From: Ptiloglossa arizonensis
Taxonomy: Eukaryota > Arthropoda > Insecta > Hymenoptera > Colletidae
Assembly (NCBI RefSeq): GCF_051014685.1
Contig: NW_027478713.1
Coordinates: 598,158-662,157 of the forward strand
Length of the DNA: 64,000 nt
Direction: 5' to 3'
Under the pieces are notes generated by a model. It was not told the DNA's origin. It was given only the letters and a program-made list of their open reading frames with translations, and ran no database searches. Made by a program: the position numbers and the translations under genes. How positions within the stretch are numbered: the first letter of the stretch is position 1; each line of letters opens with the position of its first letter. This document shows positions 26,047 through 40,050 of this stretch, piece by piece.

Positions 26047-28400
26047 TTATACGTTATACGTTATACGTTATACGTTATACGTTATAAGTTGTACGTTATA
26101 CGATATACGTTATACGTTATTCGTTATACGTACTTCGTTACACGTTATACGTTATACGTTATACGTTATACGTTATACGTTTTACGATATACGATATACG
26201 TTATACGTTATACGTTGGACGTTATACGATATACGTTACACGTTGTACATTACATGTTATGCGTTATACGTTATACGTTATACGTTATACGTTATACGTT
26301 ATACGTTATACGTTATACGTTATACGTTATACGTTATACGTTATACGTTATACGTTATACGTTATACGTTATACGTTATACGTTATACGTTATACGTTAT
26401 ACGTTATACGTTATACATTATACGTTATACGTTTTACGTTATACGTTATACGTCACAGGTTATACGTTATATGTTATACGTTATACGTTATACGTTATAC
26501 GTCATACGTTATACGTCATACGTTATACGTTATACGTTATGCGTTATACGTTATACGTTATACGTTATACGTTATACGTTATACGTTATACGTTATACGT
26601 TATACGTTATACATTATACGTTATACGTTATACGTTATACGTTATACGTTATACGTTATACGTTATACGTTATACGTTATACGTTATACGTTATACGTTA
26701 TACGTTATACGTTATACGTTATACGTTATACGTTATACGTTATACGTTAAACGTTATACGTTATACGTTATACGTTATACGTTATACGTTATACGCTATA
26801 CGTTATACGTTATACGTTATACGTTATACGTTATACGTTATACGTTATACGTTATACGTTATACGTTATACGTTATACGTTATACGTTATACGTTCTTCG
26901 TTACACGTTATACGTTACACGTTATACGTTATACGTCATACGTTATACGTCATACGTTATACGTTATACGTTATACGTTATACGTTATACGTTATACGTT
27001 ATACGTTATACGTTATACGTTATACGTTATAGGTTATACGTTATACGTTATACGTTATACGTTATACGTTATACGTAATACGTTATACGTTATACGTTAT
27101 ACGTTATACGTTATACGTTATACGTTATACGTTATACGTTATACGTTACATGTTATACGTTATACATTATACGTTATACGTTTTACGTTATACGTTATAC
27201 GTCACAGGTTATACGTTATATGTTATACGTTATACGTTATACGTTATACGTCATACGTTATACGTCATACGTTATACGTTATACGTTATGCGTTGTACGT
27301 TATACGTTATACGTTATACGTTATACGTTATACGTTATACGTTATACGTTCTACGTTATACGTTGTACGTTATACGTTATAAGTTGTACGTTATACGTTA
27401 TACGTTATACGTTATTCTTTATACGTTCTTCGTTACACGTTAAACGTTATACGTTATACGTTATACGTTATACGTTATACGTTATACGTTATACGTTATA
27501 CGTTATACGTTATACGTTATACGCTATACGTTACATGTTATACGTTATACATTATACGTTATACGTTTTACGTTATACGTTATACGTCACAGGTTATACG
27601 TTATATGTTATACGTTATACGTTATACGTTATACGTTATATGTTATACGTTATACGTTATACGTTATACGTTATACGTCATACGTTATACGTCATACGTT
27701 ATACGTTATACGTTATGCGTTATACGTTATACGTTATACGTTATACGTTATACGTTATACGTTATACGTTATACGTTATACGTTATACGTTATACGTTAT
27801 ACGTTATACGTTATACGTTATACGTTATACGTTATACGTTATACGTTATACGTTATACGTTATACGTTATACGTTATACGTTATACGTTATACGTTATAC
27901 GTTATACGTTATACGTTATACGTTATACGTTATACGTTATACGTTATACGTTATACGTTATACGTTATACGTTATACGTTATACGTTATACGTTATACGT
28001 TATACGTTATACGCTATACGTTATACGTTATACGTTATACGTTATACGTTATACGTTATACGTTATTCGTTATACGTTATACGTTATACGTTATACGTTA
28101 TACGTTATACGTTATACGTTATACGTTATACGTTCTTCGTTACACGTTATACGTTATACGTCATACGTTATACGTAATACGTTATACGTTATACGTCATA
28201 CGTTATACGTCATACGTTATACGTTATACGTTATACGTTATACGTTATACGTTATACGTTATACGTTATACGTTATACGTTATACGTTATACGTTATACG
28301 TTATACGTCATAGGTTATACGTTATACGTTATACGTTATACGTTATACGTTATACGTTATACGCTATACGTTATACGTTATACGTTATACGTTATACATT
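26047..28400. repeat. Satellite with module F copies 2-4
   Basis: The ttggacg segment recurs at 26215. Module F copies lie at 26411-26522 (left end missing), 27146-27271 and 27531-27698 (42 bp longer); their tcacagg units are at 26453, 27202 and 27587, spaced 749 and 385 bp. Two sites with ttcttcg then T4C occur near 26894 and 28134. Consensus stretches fill the rest, for example about 27720-28010. Confidence 0.85.
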
Positions 28401-30638
28401 ATACGTTATATGTTATACGTTGTACGTTCTACGTTATACGTTATACGTTATACGTTATACGTTATACGTTATACGTTATACGTTATACGTTATACGTTAT
28501 ACGTTATACGTTATACGTTATGCGTTATTCGCTATACGTTATACGTTATACGTTATACGTTATACGTTATACGTTATACGTTATACGTTATACGTTATAC
28601 GTTATACGTTATACGTTAAACGTTATACGTTATACTTTATACGTTATACGTTATACGTTATACGTTATACGCTATACATTATACGTTATATGTTATACGT
28701 TGTACGTTATACGTTATACGTTATACGTTATACGTTATACGTTTTACGTTATTCGTTATACGTTATACGTTATACGATATACGTTATACGTTACACGTTA
28801 TTCGTTATACGTTATACGTTATACGTTATACGTCATAGGTTATACGTTATACGTTATACGTTATACGTTATACGTTATACGTTATACGTCATACGTTATA
28901 CGTTATACGTTATACGTTATACGTTATACGTTATACGTTATACGTTATACGTTATACGTTATACGTTATACGTTATACGTTATACTTTATACGTTATACG
29001 TTATACGTTATACGCTATACATTATAAGTTATATGTTATACGTTGTACGTTCTACGTTATACGTTATACGTTATACGTTATACGTTATACGTTATACGTT
29101 ATACGTTATACGTTATACGCTATACATTATACGCTATACGTTGTACATTACATGTTATACGTTATACGTTATACGTTATACGTCATAGGTTATACGTTAT
29201 ACGTTATACGTTATACGTTATACGTTATACGTTATACGTTATACGCTATACGTTATACGTTAAACGTTATACGTTATACTTTATACGTTATACGTTATAC
29301 GTTATACGCTATACATTATACGTTATATGTTATACGTTGTACGTTCTACGTTATACGTTATACGTTATACGTTATACGTTATACGTTATACGTTATACGT
29401 TATACGCTATACATTATACGCTATACGTTGTACATTACATGTTATACGTTATACGTTATACGTTATACGTCATAGGTTATACGTTATACGTTATACGTTA
29501 TACGTTATACGTTATACGTTATACGTTATACGTTATACGTTATACGTTATACGTCATAGGTTATACGTTATACGTTATACGTTATGCGTTATACGTTATA
29601 CGTTATACGTTATATGTTATGCCTTATACGTTGTACGATATTCGTTATACGTTATACGTTATTAGATATACGTTATACGGTATACGTTATACGTTGTACG
29701 TTACATGTTATACGTTATACGTTATACGTTATACGTTATACGTTATACGTTATACGTTATACGTTATACGTTATACGTCATAGGTTATACGTTATACGTT
29801 ATACGTTATGCGTTATACGTTATACGTTATACGTTATACGTTATGCGTTATACGTTGTACGATATTCGTTATACGTTATACGTTATTAGTTATACGTTAT
29901 ACGGTATACGTTATACGTTGTACGTTACATGTTATACGTTATACGTTATACGTTATACGATATGCGTTATACGTTATGCGTTAGACGTTATACGTTATAC
30001 GTTATACGTTATACGTTATACGCTATACGTTACATGTTATACGTTATACATTATACGTTATACGTTATACGTTAAACGTTATACGTTATACGTCATAGGT
30101 TATACGTTATACGTTATACGTTATACGTTATACGTTATACGTCATACGTTATACGTTATACGTTATACGTTATACGTTATACGTTATACGTTATACGTTA
30201 TACGTTATACGTTATACGTTATACGTTATACGTTATACGTTAAACGTTATACGTTATACTTTATACGTTATACGTTATACGTTATACGTTATACGCTATA
30301 CATTATACGTTATAAGTTATACGTTGTACGTTCTACGTTATACGTTATACGTTATACGTTATACGTTATACGTTATACTTTATACGTTATACGTTATACG
30401 TTATACGTTATACGTTATACGTTATACGTTATACGTTATACGTTATACGTTATACGTTATACGTTATACGTTATACGTTATACGTTATACGTTATACGTT
30501 ATACGTTATACGTTATACGTTATACGTTATACGTTATACGTTAAACGTTATACGTTATACGTTATACGTTATACGTTATACGTTATACGTTATACGTTAT
30601 ACGTTATACGTTATACGTTATACGTTATACGTTATATG
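28401..30638. repeat. Satellite with module G (A3G then A3C pairs)
   Basis: The pair ttgtacg then ttctacg, usually preceded by ctataca and C6T, starts at 28420, 29043, 29337 and 30324; the middle two form a 294-bp tandem repeat whose inner markers are 287 bp apart. Two atattcg/ttattag cassettes with a leading A3G unit sit at 29631 and 29855. T4A units (ttaaacg) occur near 28617, 29262, 30071, 30240 and 30540. Confidence 0.84.
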
Positions 30639-30967
30639 TTATACGTTATACGTTATACGTTATACGTTATACGTTATACGTTATACGTTATACGTTATAC
30701 GTTATACGTTATACGTTATACGTTATACGTTATACGTTATACGTTATACGTTATACGTTATACGTTATACGTTATACGTTATACGTTATACGTTATACGT
30801 TATACGTTATACGTTATACGTTATACGTTATACGTTATACGTTATACGTTATACGTTATACGTTATACGTTATACGTTATACGTTATACGTTATACGTTA
30901 TACGTTATACGTTATACGTTATACGTTATACGTTATACGTTATACGTTATACGTTATACGTTATACG
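30639..30967. repeat. Perfect run of 47 consensus heptamers
   Basis: 329 bp of unbroken consensus between a C6T unit at 30632 and an A5G unit at 30968. It opens the homogeneous central domain. Confidence 0.87.
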
Positions 30968-32262
30968 TTATGCGTTATTCGCTATACGTTATGCGTTATA
31001 CGATATACGTTATGCGTTATAGGATATATGTTATACGTTTTACGTTCTTCGTTATACGTTCTTCGTTACACGTTATACGTTATACGTTATACGTTATACG
31101 TTATACGTTATACGTAATATGTAATACGTCATATGTTTTACGTTATACGTTATACGTTATACGTTATACGTTATACGTTATACGTTATACGTTATACGTT
31201 ATACGTTATACGTTATACGTTATACGTTATACGTTATACGTTATACGTTATACGTTATACGTTATACGTTATACGTTATACGTTATACGTTATACGTTAT
31301 ACGCTATACGTTATACCTTATACGTTATACGTTATACGTTATACGTTATACGTTATACGTTACACGTTATACGTTATACGTTATACGTTATACGTTATAC
31401 GTTATACGTTATACGTTATACGTTGTGCGTTATTCTCTATACGTTATGCGTTATACGATATACGTTATACGTTTTACGTTCTTCGTTATACGTTCTTCGT
31501 TACACGTTATACGTTATACGTTATACGTTATACGTTATACGTTATACCTTATACGTTATACGTTATACGTAATACGTTATAGGTTATACGTTATACGTTA
31601 TACGTTATACGTTATACGTTATACGTTATACGTTATACGTTATACGTTATACGTTACACGTTATACGTTATACGTTATACGTTACACGTTATACGTTATA
31701 CGTTATACGTTACACGTTATACGTTATACGTTATACGTTATACGTTATACGTTATACGTTATACGTTATACGTTATACGTTATACGTTATACGTTATACG
31801 TTATACGTTATACGTTATACGTTATACGTTATACGTTATACGTTATACGTTATACGTTATACGTTATACGTTATACGTTATACGTTATACGTTATACGTT
31901 ATACGTTATACGTTATACGTTATACGTTATACGTTATACGTTATACGTTATACGTTATACGTTATACGTTATACGTTATACGTTATACGTTATACGTTAT
32001 ACGTTATACGTTATACGTTATACGTTATACGTTATACGTTATACGTTATACGTTATACGTTATACGTTATACGTTATACGTTATACGTTATACGTTATAC
32101 GTTATACGTTATACGTTATACGTTATACGTTATACGTTATACGTTATACGTTATACGTTATACGTTATACGTTATACGTTATACGTTATACGTTATACGT
32201 TATACGTTATACGTTATACGTTATACGTTATACGTTATACGTTATACGTTATACGTTATACG
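30968..32262. repeat. 1,295-bp tandem unit, copy 1
   Basis: Starts with A5G, A5T, ctatacg, A5G and T1A, then a C6G unit, atatatg, A3T and two ttcttcg units; a second cassette of this kind starts at 31423. It ends in a perfect run of 78 consensus units (31717-32262). The same start recurs at 32263, 185 units later. Confidence 0.87.
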
Positions 32263-33053
32263 TTATGCGTTATTCGCTATACGTTATGCGTTATACGATA
32301 TACGTTATGCGTTATAGGATATATGTTATACGTTTTACGTTCTTCGTTATACGTTCTTCGTTACACGTTATACGTTATACGTTATACGTTATACGTTATA
32401 CGTTATACGTAATATGTAATACGTCATATGTTTTACGTTATACGTTATACGTTATACGTTATACGTTATACGTTATACGTTATACGTTATACGTTATACG
32501 TTATACGTTATACGTTATACGTTATACGTTATACGTTATACGTTATACGTTATACGTTATACGTTATACGTTATACGTTATACGTTATACGTTATACGTT
32601 ATACCTTATACGTTATACGTTATACGTTATACGTTATACGTTATACGTTACACGTTATACGTTATACGTTATACGTTATACGTTATACGTTATACGTTAT
32701 ACGTTATACGTTATGCGTTATTCTCTATACGTTATGCGTTATACGATATACGTTATACGTTTTACGTTCTTCGTTATACGTTCTTCGTTACACGTTATAC
32801 GTTATACGTTATACGTTATACGTTATACGTTATACCTTATACGTTATACGTTATACGTAATACGTTATAGGTTATACGTTATACGTTATACGTTATACGT
32901 TATACGTTATACGTTATACGTTATACGTTATACGTTATACGTTATACGTTATACGTTATACGTTATACGTTATACGTTATACGTTATACGTTGTACGTTA
33001 TACGTTGTACGTTATACGTTATACGTTATACGTTGTACGTTATACGTTGTACG
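32263..33053. repeat. 1,295-bp tandem unit, copy 2 (variant part)
   Basis: Repeats the opening variant order of copy 1; the second cassette at 32711 matches 31423 at 1,288 bp, one heptamer less. Four A3G units at about 32992-33053 (paired with consensus) close the variant part. Confidence 0.86.
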
Positions 33054-33837
33054 TTATACGTTATACGTTATACGTTATACGTTATACGTTATACGTTATA
33101 CGTTATACGTTATACGTTATACGTTATACGTTATACGTTATACGTTATACGTTATACGTTATACGTTATACGTTATACGTTATACGTTATACGTTATACG
33201 TTATACGTTATACGTTATACGTTATACGTTATACGTTATACGTTATACGTTATACGTTATACGTTATACGTTATACGTTATACGTTATACGTTATACGTT
33301 ATACGTTATACGTTATACGTTATACGTTATACGTTATACGTTATACGTTATACGTTATACGTTATACGTTATACGTTATACGTTATACGTTATACGTTAT
33401 ACGTTATACGTTATACGTTATACGTTATACGTTATACGTTATACGTTATACGTTATACGTTATACGTTATACGTTATACGTTATACGTTATACGTTATAC
33501 GTTATACGTTATACGTTATACGTTATACGTTATACGTTATACGTTATACGTTATACGTTATACGTTATACGTTATACGTTATACGTTATACGTTATACGT
33601 TATACGTTATACGTTATACGTTATACGTTATACGTTATACGTTATACGTTATACGTTATACGTTATACGTTATACGTTATACGTTATACGTTATACGTTA
33701 TACGTTATACGTTATACGTTATACGTTATACGTTATACGTTATACGTTATACGTTATACGTTATACGTTATACGTTATACGTTATACGTTATACGTTATA
33801 CGTTATACGTTATACGTTATACGTTATACGTTATACG
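33054..33837. repeat. Perfect run of 112 consensus heptamers
   Basis: 784 bp of unbroken TTATACG from after the A3G unit at 33047 to the first T4C unit at 33838. It is the longest perfect run I found and passes directly into the 14-bp dimer block. The longest open frame of the window runs through it only because no substitution creates a stop. Confidence 0.88.
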
Positions 33838-34208
33838 TTACACGTTATACGTTACACGTTATACGTTACACGTTATACGTTACACGTTATACGTTACACG
33901 TTATACGTTACACGTTATACGTTACACGTTATACGTTACACGTTATACGTTACACGTTATACGTTACACGTTATACGTTACACGTTATACGTTACACGTT
34001 ATACGTTACACGTTATACGTTACACGTTATACGTTACACGTTATACGTTACACGTTATACGTTACACGTTATACGTTACACGTTATACGTTACACGTTAT
34101 ACGTTACACGTTATACGTTACACGTTATACGTTACACGTTATACGTTACACGTTATACGTTACACGTTATACGTTACACGTTATACGTTACACGTTATAC
34201 GTTACACG
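33838..34208. repeat. 14-bp dimer block, T4C alternating with consensus, 27 copies
   Basis: ttacacg and ttatacg alternate without error: ttacacg occurs at every 14th base from 33838 to 34202, 27 times. The unit of amplification was therefore the 14-bp dimer, not the heptamer. Both flanks are pure consensus and five consensus units follow before ttattgg at 34244. Confidence 0.93.
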
Positions 34209-34306
34209 TTATACGTTATACGTTATACGTTATACGTTATACGTTATTGGTTATACGTTATACGTTATACGTTATACGTTATACGTTATACGTTATACGT
34301 TATACG

Positions 34307-34355
34307 TTACAGGTCATACCTTATACGCGATATGTCATACGTTAGACGTTATGCG
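34307..34355. repeat. Module I, first of nine copies
   Basis: Seven heptamers: ttacagg, tcatacc, consensus, cgatatg, tcatacg, ttagacg, A5G. The cgatatg and tcatacc units are nearly restricted to this module. Copies start at 34307, 34461, 34861, 35700, 37489, 37643, 38043, 38882 and 40118. The one at 34861 has an extra consensus unit; those at 35700 and 38882 have lost 2 bp (ccatg in place of cgatatg). Confidence 0.87.
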
Positions 34356-34719
34356 TTATACGTTATACGTTATACGTTATACGTTATACGTTATACGTTA
34401 TACGTTATACGTTATACCCTATACGTTATACGTTATACGTTATACGTTATACGTTATACGTTACAGGTCATACCTTATACGCGATATGTCATACGTTAGA
34501 CGTTATGCGTTATACGTTACACGTTACACGTTATACGTTACACGTTATACGTTACACGTTATACGTTACACGTTATACGTTATACGTTATACGTTATACG
34601 TTATACGTTATACGTTATACGTTATACGTTATACGTTATACGTTATACGTTATACGTTATACGTTATACGTTATACGTTATACGTTATACGTTATACGTT
34701 ATACGTTATACGTTATACG

Positions 34720-34727
34720 TTATACCG
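34720..34727. other. Register break: 8-bp unit (1-bp insertion)
   Basis: The unit reads ttataccg, one extra C. Unit starts modulo 7 go from 0 to 1. The same 8-bp unit is found 3,182 bp away at 37902-37909. Confidence 0.85.
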
Positions 34728-35630
34728 TCATACGTTATACGTTATACGTTACACGCTATACGTTATACGTTATACGTTATACGTTATACGTTATACGTTA
34801 TACGTTATACGTTATACCCTATACGTTATACGTTATACGTTATACGTTATACGTTATACGTTACAGGTCATACCTTATACGCGATATGTCATACGTTATA
34901 CGTTAGACGTTATGCGTTATACGTTATACGTTATACTTTATACGTTATACGTTATACGTTATACGTTATACGTTATACGTTATACTTTATACGTTATACG
35001 TTATACGTTATACGTTATACGTTATACGTTATACGTTATACGTTATACGTTATACGTTATACGTTATACGTTATACGTTATACGTTATACGTTATACGTT
35101 ATACGTTATACGTTATACGTTATACGTTATACGTTATACGTTATACGTTATACGTTATACGTTATACGTTATACGTTATACGTTATACGTTATACGTTAT
35201 ACGTTATACGTTATACGTTATACGTTATACGTTATACGTTATACGTTATACGTTATACGTTATACGTTATACGTTATACGTTATACGTTATACGTTATTG
35301 GTTATTCGTTATACTTTATACGTTATACGTTATACGTTATACGTTATACGTTATACGTTATACGTTATACGTTATACGTTATACGTTATACGTTATACTT
35401 TATACGTTATACGTTATACGTTATACGTTATACGTTATACGTTATGCGTTATACGTTATACGTTATACGTTATACGTTATACGTTATACGTTATAGGTTA
35501 TACGTTATACGTTATACGTTATAGGTTATACGTTATACGTGATAAGTCATACGTTATACGTTATACGTTATACGTTATACGTTATACGTTATACGTTATA
35601 CGTTATACGTTATACGTTATTCGTTATACG

Positions 35631-35643
35631 TTATACATATACG
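35631..35643. other. Register break: 13-bp pair (1-bp deletion)
   Basis: Two units occupy 13 bp (ttatacatatacg). Copied at 38813-38825. A second independent-looking or earlier-copied instance lies at 36321-36333, with its own copy at 39510-39522. Confidence 0.85.
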
Positions 35644-35720
35644 TTATACGTTATACCTTACACATTATACGTTATACGTTATACGTTATACGTTATACGT
35701 TACAGGTCATACCTTATACG

Positions 35721-35725
35721 CCATG
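35721..35725. other. Register break: 5-bp unit inside module I (2-bp deletion)
   Basis: ccatg stands where other module I copies have the 7-bp cgatatg. Copied at 38903-38907 by the 3.18-kb duplication. Confidence 0.85.
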
Positions 35726-36320
35726 TCATACGTTAGACGTTATGCGTTATACGTTATACGTTATACTTTATACGTTATACGTTATACGTTATACGTTATA
35801 CGTTATACGTTATACTTTATACGTTATACGTTATACGTTATACGTTATACGTTATACGTTATACGTTATACGTTATACGTTATACGTTATACGTTATACG
35901 TTATACGTTATACGTTATACGTTATACGTTATACGTTATACGTTATACGTTATACGTTATACGTTATACGTTATACGTTATACGTTATACGTTATACGTT
36001 ATACGTTATACGTTATACGTTATACGTTATACGTTATACGTTATACGTTATACGTTATACGTTATACGTTATACGTTATTGGTTATACTTTATACGTTAT
36101 ACGTTATACGTTATACGTTATACGTTATACGTTATACGTTATACGTTATACGTTATACGTTATACGTTATACGTTATAGGTTATACGTTATACGTTATAC
36201 GTTATAGGTTATACGTTATACGTGATAAGTCATACGTTATACGTTATACGTTATACGTTATACGTTATACGTTATACGTTATACGTTATACGTTATACGT
36301 TATACGTTATACGTTATACG

Positions 36321-36333
36321 TTATACATATACG
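36321..36333. other. Register break: 13-bp pair (1-bp deletion)
   Basis: Same 13-bp string as at 35631. Since the flanks of the two (tgataag upstream, ttacaca downstream) also match, this is probably an older internal duplicate. Its copy lies at 39510-39522, 3,189 bp away. Confidence 0.83.
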
Positions 36334-37033
36334 TTATACGTTATACCTTACACATTATACGTTATACGTTATACGTTATACTTTATACGTTACACGTTAT
36401 ACGTTATACGTTATACGTTATACGTTATACGTTATACGTTATACGTTATACGTTATACGTTATGCGTTATTCTCTATACGTTATGCGTTATACGATATAC
36501 GTTATACGTTTTACGTTCTTCGTTATACGTTCTTCGTTACACGTTATACGTTATACGTTATACGTTATACGTTATACCTTATACGTTATACGTTATACGT
36601 AATACGTTATACGTTATGCGTTATTCGCTATACGTTATACGTTATACGATATACGTTATGCGTTATAGGATATATGTTATACGTTTTACGTTCTTCGTTA
36701 TACGTTCTTCGTTACACGTTATACGTCATACGTTATACGTTATACGTTATACGTTATACGTTATACGTTATACGTTATACGTTATACGTTATACGTTACA
36801 CGTTATGCGTTATTCGCTATACGTTATGCGTTATACGATATACGTAATGCGTTATACGTTATACGTTATACGTTATACGTTATACGTTATACGTTATACG
36901 TTATACGTTATACGTTATACGTTATACGTTATACGTTATACGTTATACGTTATACGTTATACGTTATACGTTATACGTTATACGTTATACGTTATACGTT
37001 ATACGTTATACGTTATACGTTATACGTTATACG

Positions 37034-37376
37034 TTACACGTTATACGTTACACGTTATACGTTACACGTTATACGTTACACGTTATACGTTACACGTTAT
37101 ACGTTACACGTTATACGTTACACGTTATACGTTACACGTTATACGTTACACGTTATACGTTACACGTTATACGTTACACGTTATACGTTACACGTTATAC
37201 GTTACACGTTATACGTTACACGTTATACGTTACACGTTATACGTTACACGTTATACGTTACACGTTATACGTTACACGTTATACGTTACACGTTATACGT
37301 TACACGTTATACGTTACACGTTATACGTTACACGTTATACGTTACACGTTATACGTTACACGTTATACGTTACACG
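37034..37376. repeat. 14-bp dimer block, T4C alternating with consensus, 25 copies
   Basis: ttacacg at every 14th base from 37034 to 37370, 25 times, again without error. It is the partner of the block at 33838. It has two dimers fewer, and seven instead of five consensus units follow before ttattgg at 37426, so the dimer block changed length after duplication. Confidence 0.93.
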
Positions 37377-40050
37377 TTATACGTTATACGTTATACGTTA
37401 TACGTTATACGTTATACGTTATACGTTATTGGTTATACGTTATACGTTATACGTTATACGTTATACGTTATACGTTATACGTTATACGTTACAGGTCATA
37501 CCTTATACGCGATATGTCATACGTTAGACGTTATGCGTTATACGTTATACGTTATACGTTATACGTTATACGTTATACGTTATACGTTATACGTTATACC
37601 CTATACGTTATACGTTATACGTTATACGTTATACGTTATACGTTACAGGTCATACCTTATACGCGATATGTCATACGTTAGACGTTATGCGTTATACGTT
37701 ACACGTTACACGTTATACGTTACACGTTATACGTTACACGTTATACGTTACACGTTATACGTTATACGTTATACGTTATACGTTATACGTTATACGTTAT
37801 ACGTTATACGTTATACGTTATACGTTATACGTTATACGTTATACGTTATACGTTATACGTTATACGTTATACGTTATACGTTATACGTTATACGTTATAC
37901 GTTATACCGTCATACGTTATACGTTATACGTTACACGCTATACGTTATACGTTATACGTTATACGTTATACGTTATACGTTATACGTTATACGTTATACC
38001 CTATACGTTATACGTTATACGTTATACGTTATACGTTATACGTTACAGGTCATACCTTATACGCGATATGTCATACGTTAGACGTTATGCGTTATACGTT
38101 ATACGTTATACTTTATACGTTATACGTTATACGTTATACGTTATACGTTATACGTTATACTTTATACGTTATACGTTATACGTTATACGTTATACGTTAT
38201 ACGTTATACGTTATACGTTATACGTTATACGTTATACGTTATACGTTATACGTTATACGTTATACGTTATACGTTATACGTTATACGTTATACGTTATAC
38301 GTTATACGTTATACGTTATACGTTATACGTTATACGTTATACGTTATACGTTATACGTTATACGTTATACGTTATACGTTATACGTTATACGTTATACGT
38401 TATACGTTATACGTTATACGTTATACGTTATACGTTATACGTTATACGTTATACGTTATACGTTATACGTTATACGTTATTGGTTATTCGTTATACTTTA
38501 TACGTTATACGTTATACGTTATACGTTATACGTTATACGTTATACGTTATACGTTATACGTTATACGTTATACGTTATACTTTATACGTTATACGTTATA
38601 CGTTATACGTTATACGTTATACGTTATGCGTTATACGTTATACGTTATACGTTATACGTTATACGTTATACGTTATAGGTTATACGTTATACGTTATACG
38701 TTATAGGTTATACGTTATACGTGATAAGTCATACGTTATACGTTATACGTTATACGTTATACGTTATACGTTATACGTTATACGTTATACGTTATACGTT
38801 ATTCGTTATACGTTATACATATACGTTATACGTTATACCTTACACATTATACGTTATACGTTATACGTTATACGTTATACGTTACAGGTCATACCTTATA
38901 CGCCATGTCATACGTTAGACGTTATGCGTTATACGTTATACGTTATACTTTATACGTTATACGTTATACGTTATACGTTATACGTTATACGTTATACTTT
39001 ATACGTTATACGTTATACGTTATACGTTATACGTTATACGTTATACGTTATACGTTATACGTTATACGTTATACGTTATACGTTATACGTTATACGTTAT
39101 ACGTTATACGTTATACGTTATACGTTATACGTTATACGTTATACGTTATACGTTATACGTTATACGTTATACGTTATACGTTATACGTTATACGTTATAC
39201 GTTATACGTTATACGTTATACGTTATACGTTATACGTTATACGTTATACGTTATACGTTATTGGTTATACTTTATACGTTATACGTTATACGTTATACGT
39301 TATACGTTATACGTTATACGTTATACGTTATACGTTATACGTTATACGTTATACGTTATAGGTTATACGTTATACGTTATACGTTATAGGTTATACGTTA
39401 TACGTGATAAGTCATACGTTATACGTTATACGTTATACGTTATACGTTATACGTTATACGTTATACGTTATACGTTATACGTTATACGTTATACGTTATA
39501 CGTTATACGTTATACATATACGTTATACGTTATACCTTACACATTATACGTTATACGTTATACGTTATACTTTATACGTTACACGTTATACGTTATACGT
39601 TATACGTTATACGTTATACGTTATACGTTATACGTTATACGTTATACGTTATGCGTTATTCTCTATACGTTATGCGTTATACGATATACGTTATACGTTT
39701 TACGTTCTTCGTTATACGTTCTTCGTTACACGTTATACGTTATACGTTATACGTTATACGTTATACCTTATACGTTATACGTTATACGTAATACGTTATA
39801 CGTTATGCGTTATTCGCTATACGTTATACGTTATACGATATACGTTATGCGTTATAGGATATATGTTATACGTTTTACGTTCTTCGTTATACGTTCTTCG
39901 TTACACGTTATACGTCATACGTTATACGTTATACGTTATACGTTATACGTTATACGTTATACGTTATACGTTATACGTTATACGTTACACGTTATGCGTT
40001 ATTCGCTATACGTTATGCGTTATACGATATACGTAATGCGTTATACGTTA
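37377..40050. repeat. Right copy of the 3.18-kb duplication
   Basis: Matches 34209-36860: ttattgg at 37426, module I at 37489, 37643, 38043 and 38882, register breaks at 37902, 38813, 38903 and 39510, tgataag pairs, and the 39649-40040 cassettes. After about 40.04 kb the copies diverge; a ninth module I follows at 40118. Confidence 0.9.

Larger units (their letters stand above)
34209..37033. repeat. Left copy of the 3.18-kb duplication (variable part)
   Basis: Carries module I at 34307, 34461, 34861 and 35700, four register breaks, ttattgg units (34244, 35295 and about 36078), tgataag pairs (near 35540 and 36220), and at 36460-36850 cassettes related to those at 31-33 kb. Everything from 34244 recurs at 3,182-bp offset and, after about 36.3 kb, at 3,189 bp. 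The right end, about 36860-37033, is pure consensus. Confidence 0.88.

Noticed and set aside
33054..33837. Long perfect run and dimer blocks as assembly artefacts
   Set aside because: The sequence cannot prove it, but shared rare variants, consistent offsets and copied register breaks look like real duplication history. Collapsed or expanded unit numbers in the perfect runs remain possible and need raw reads.
32428..35496. Open frame of about 1,020 codons, and dozens of shorter ones on the + strand, as protein genes
   Set aside because: All consist of the heptapeptide cycle RYTLYVI with scattered changes. Overlapping frames at the same place give the same peptide, starts fall on chance ATG, TTG or GTG in variant units, and 1-bp register breaks change nothing in the composition. 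There is no codon bias, domain or gene context.
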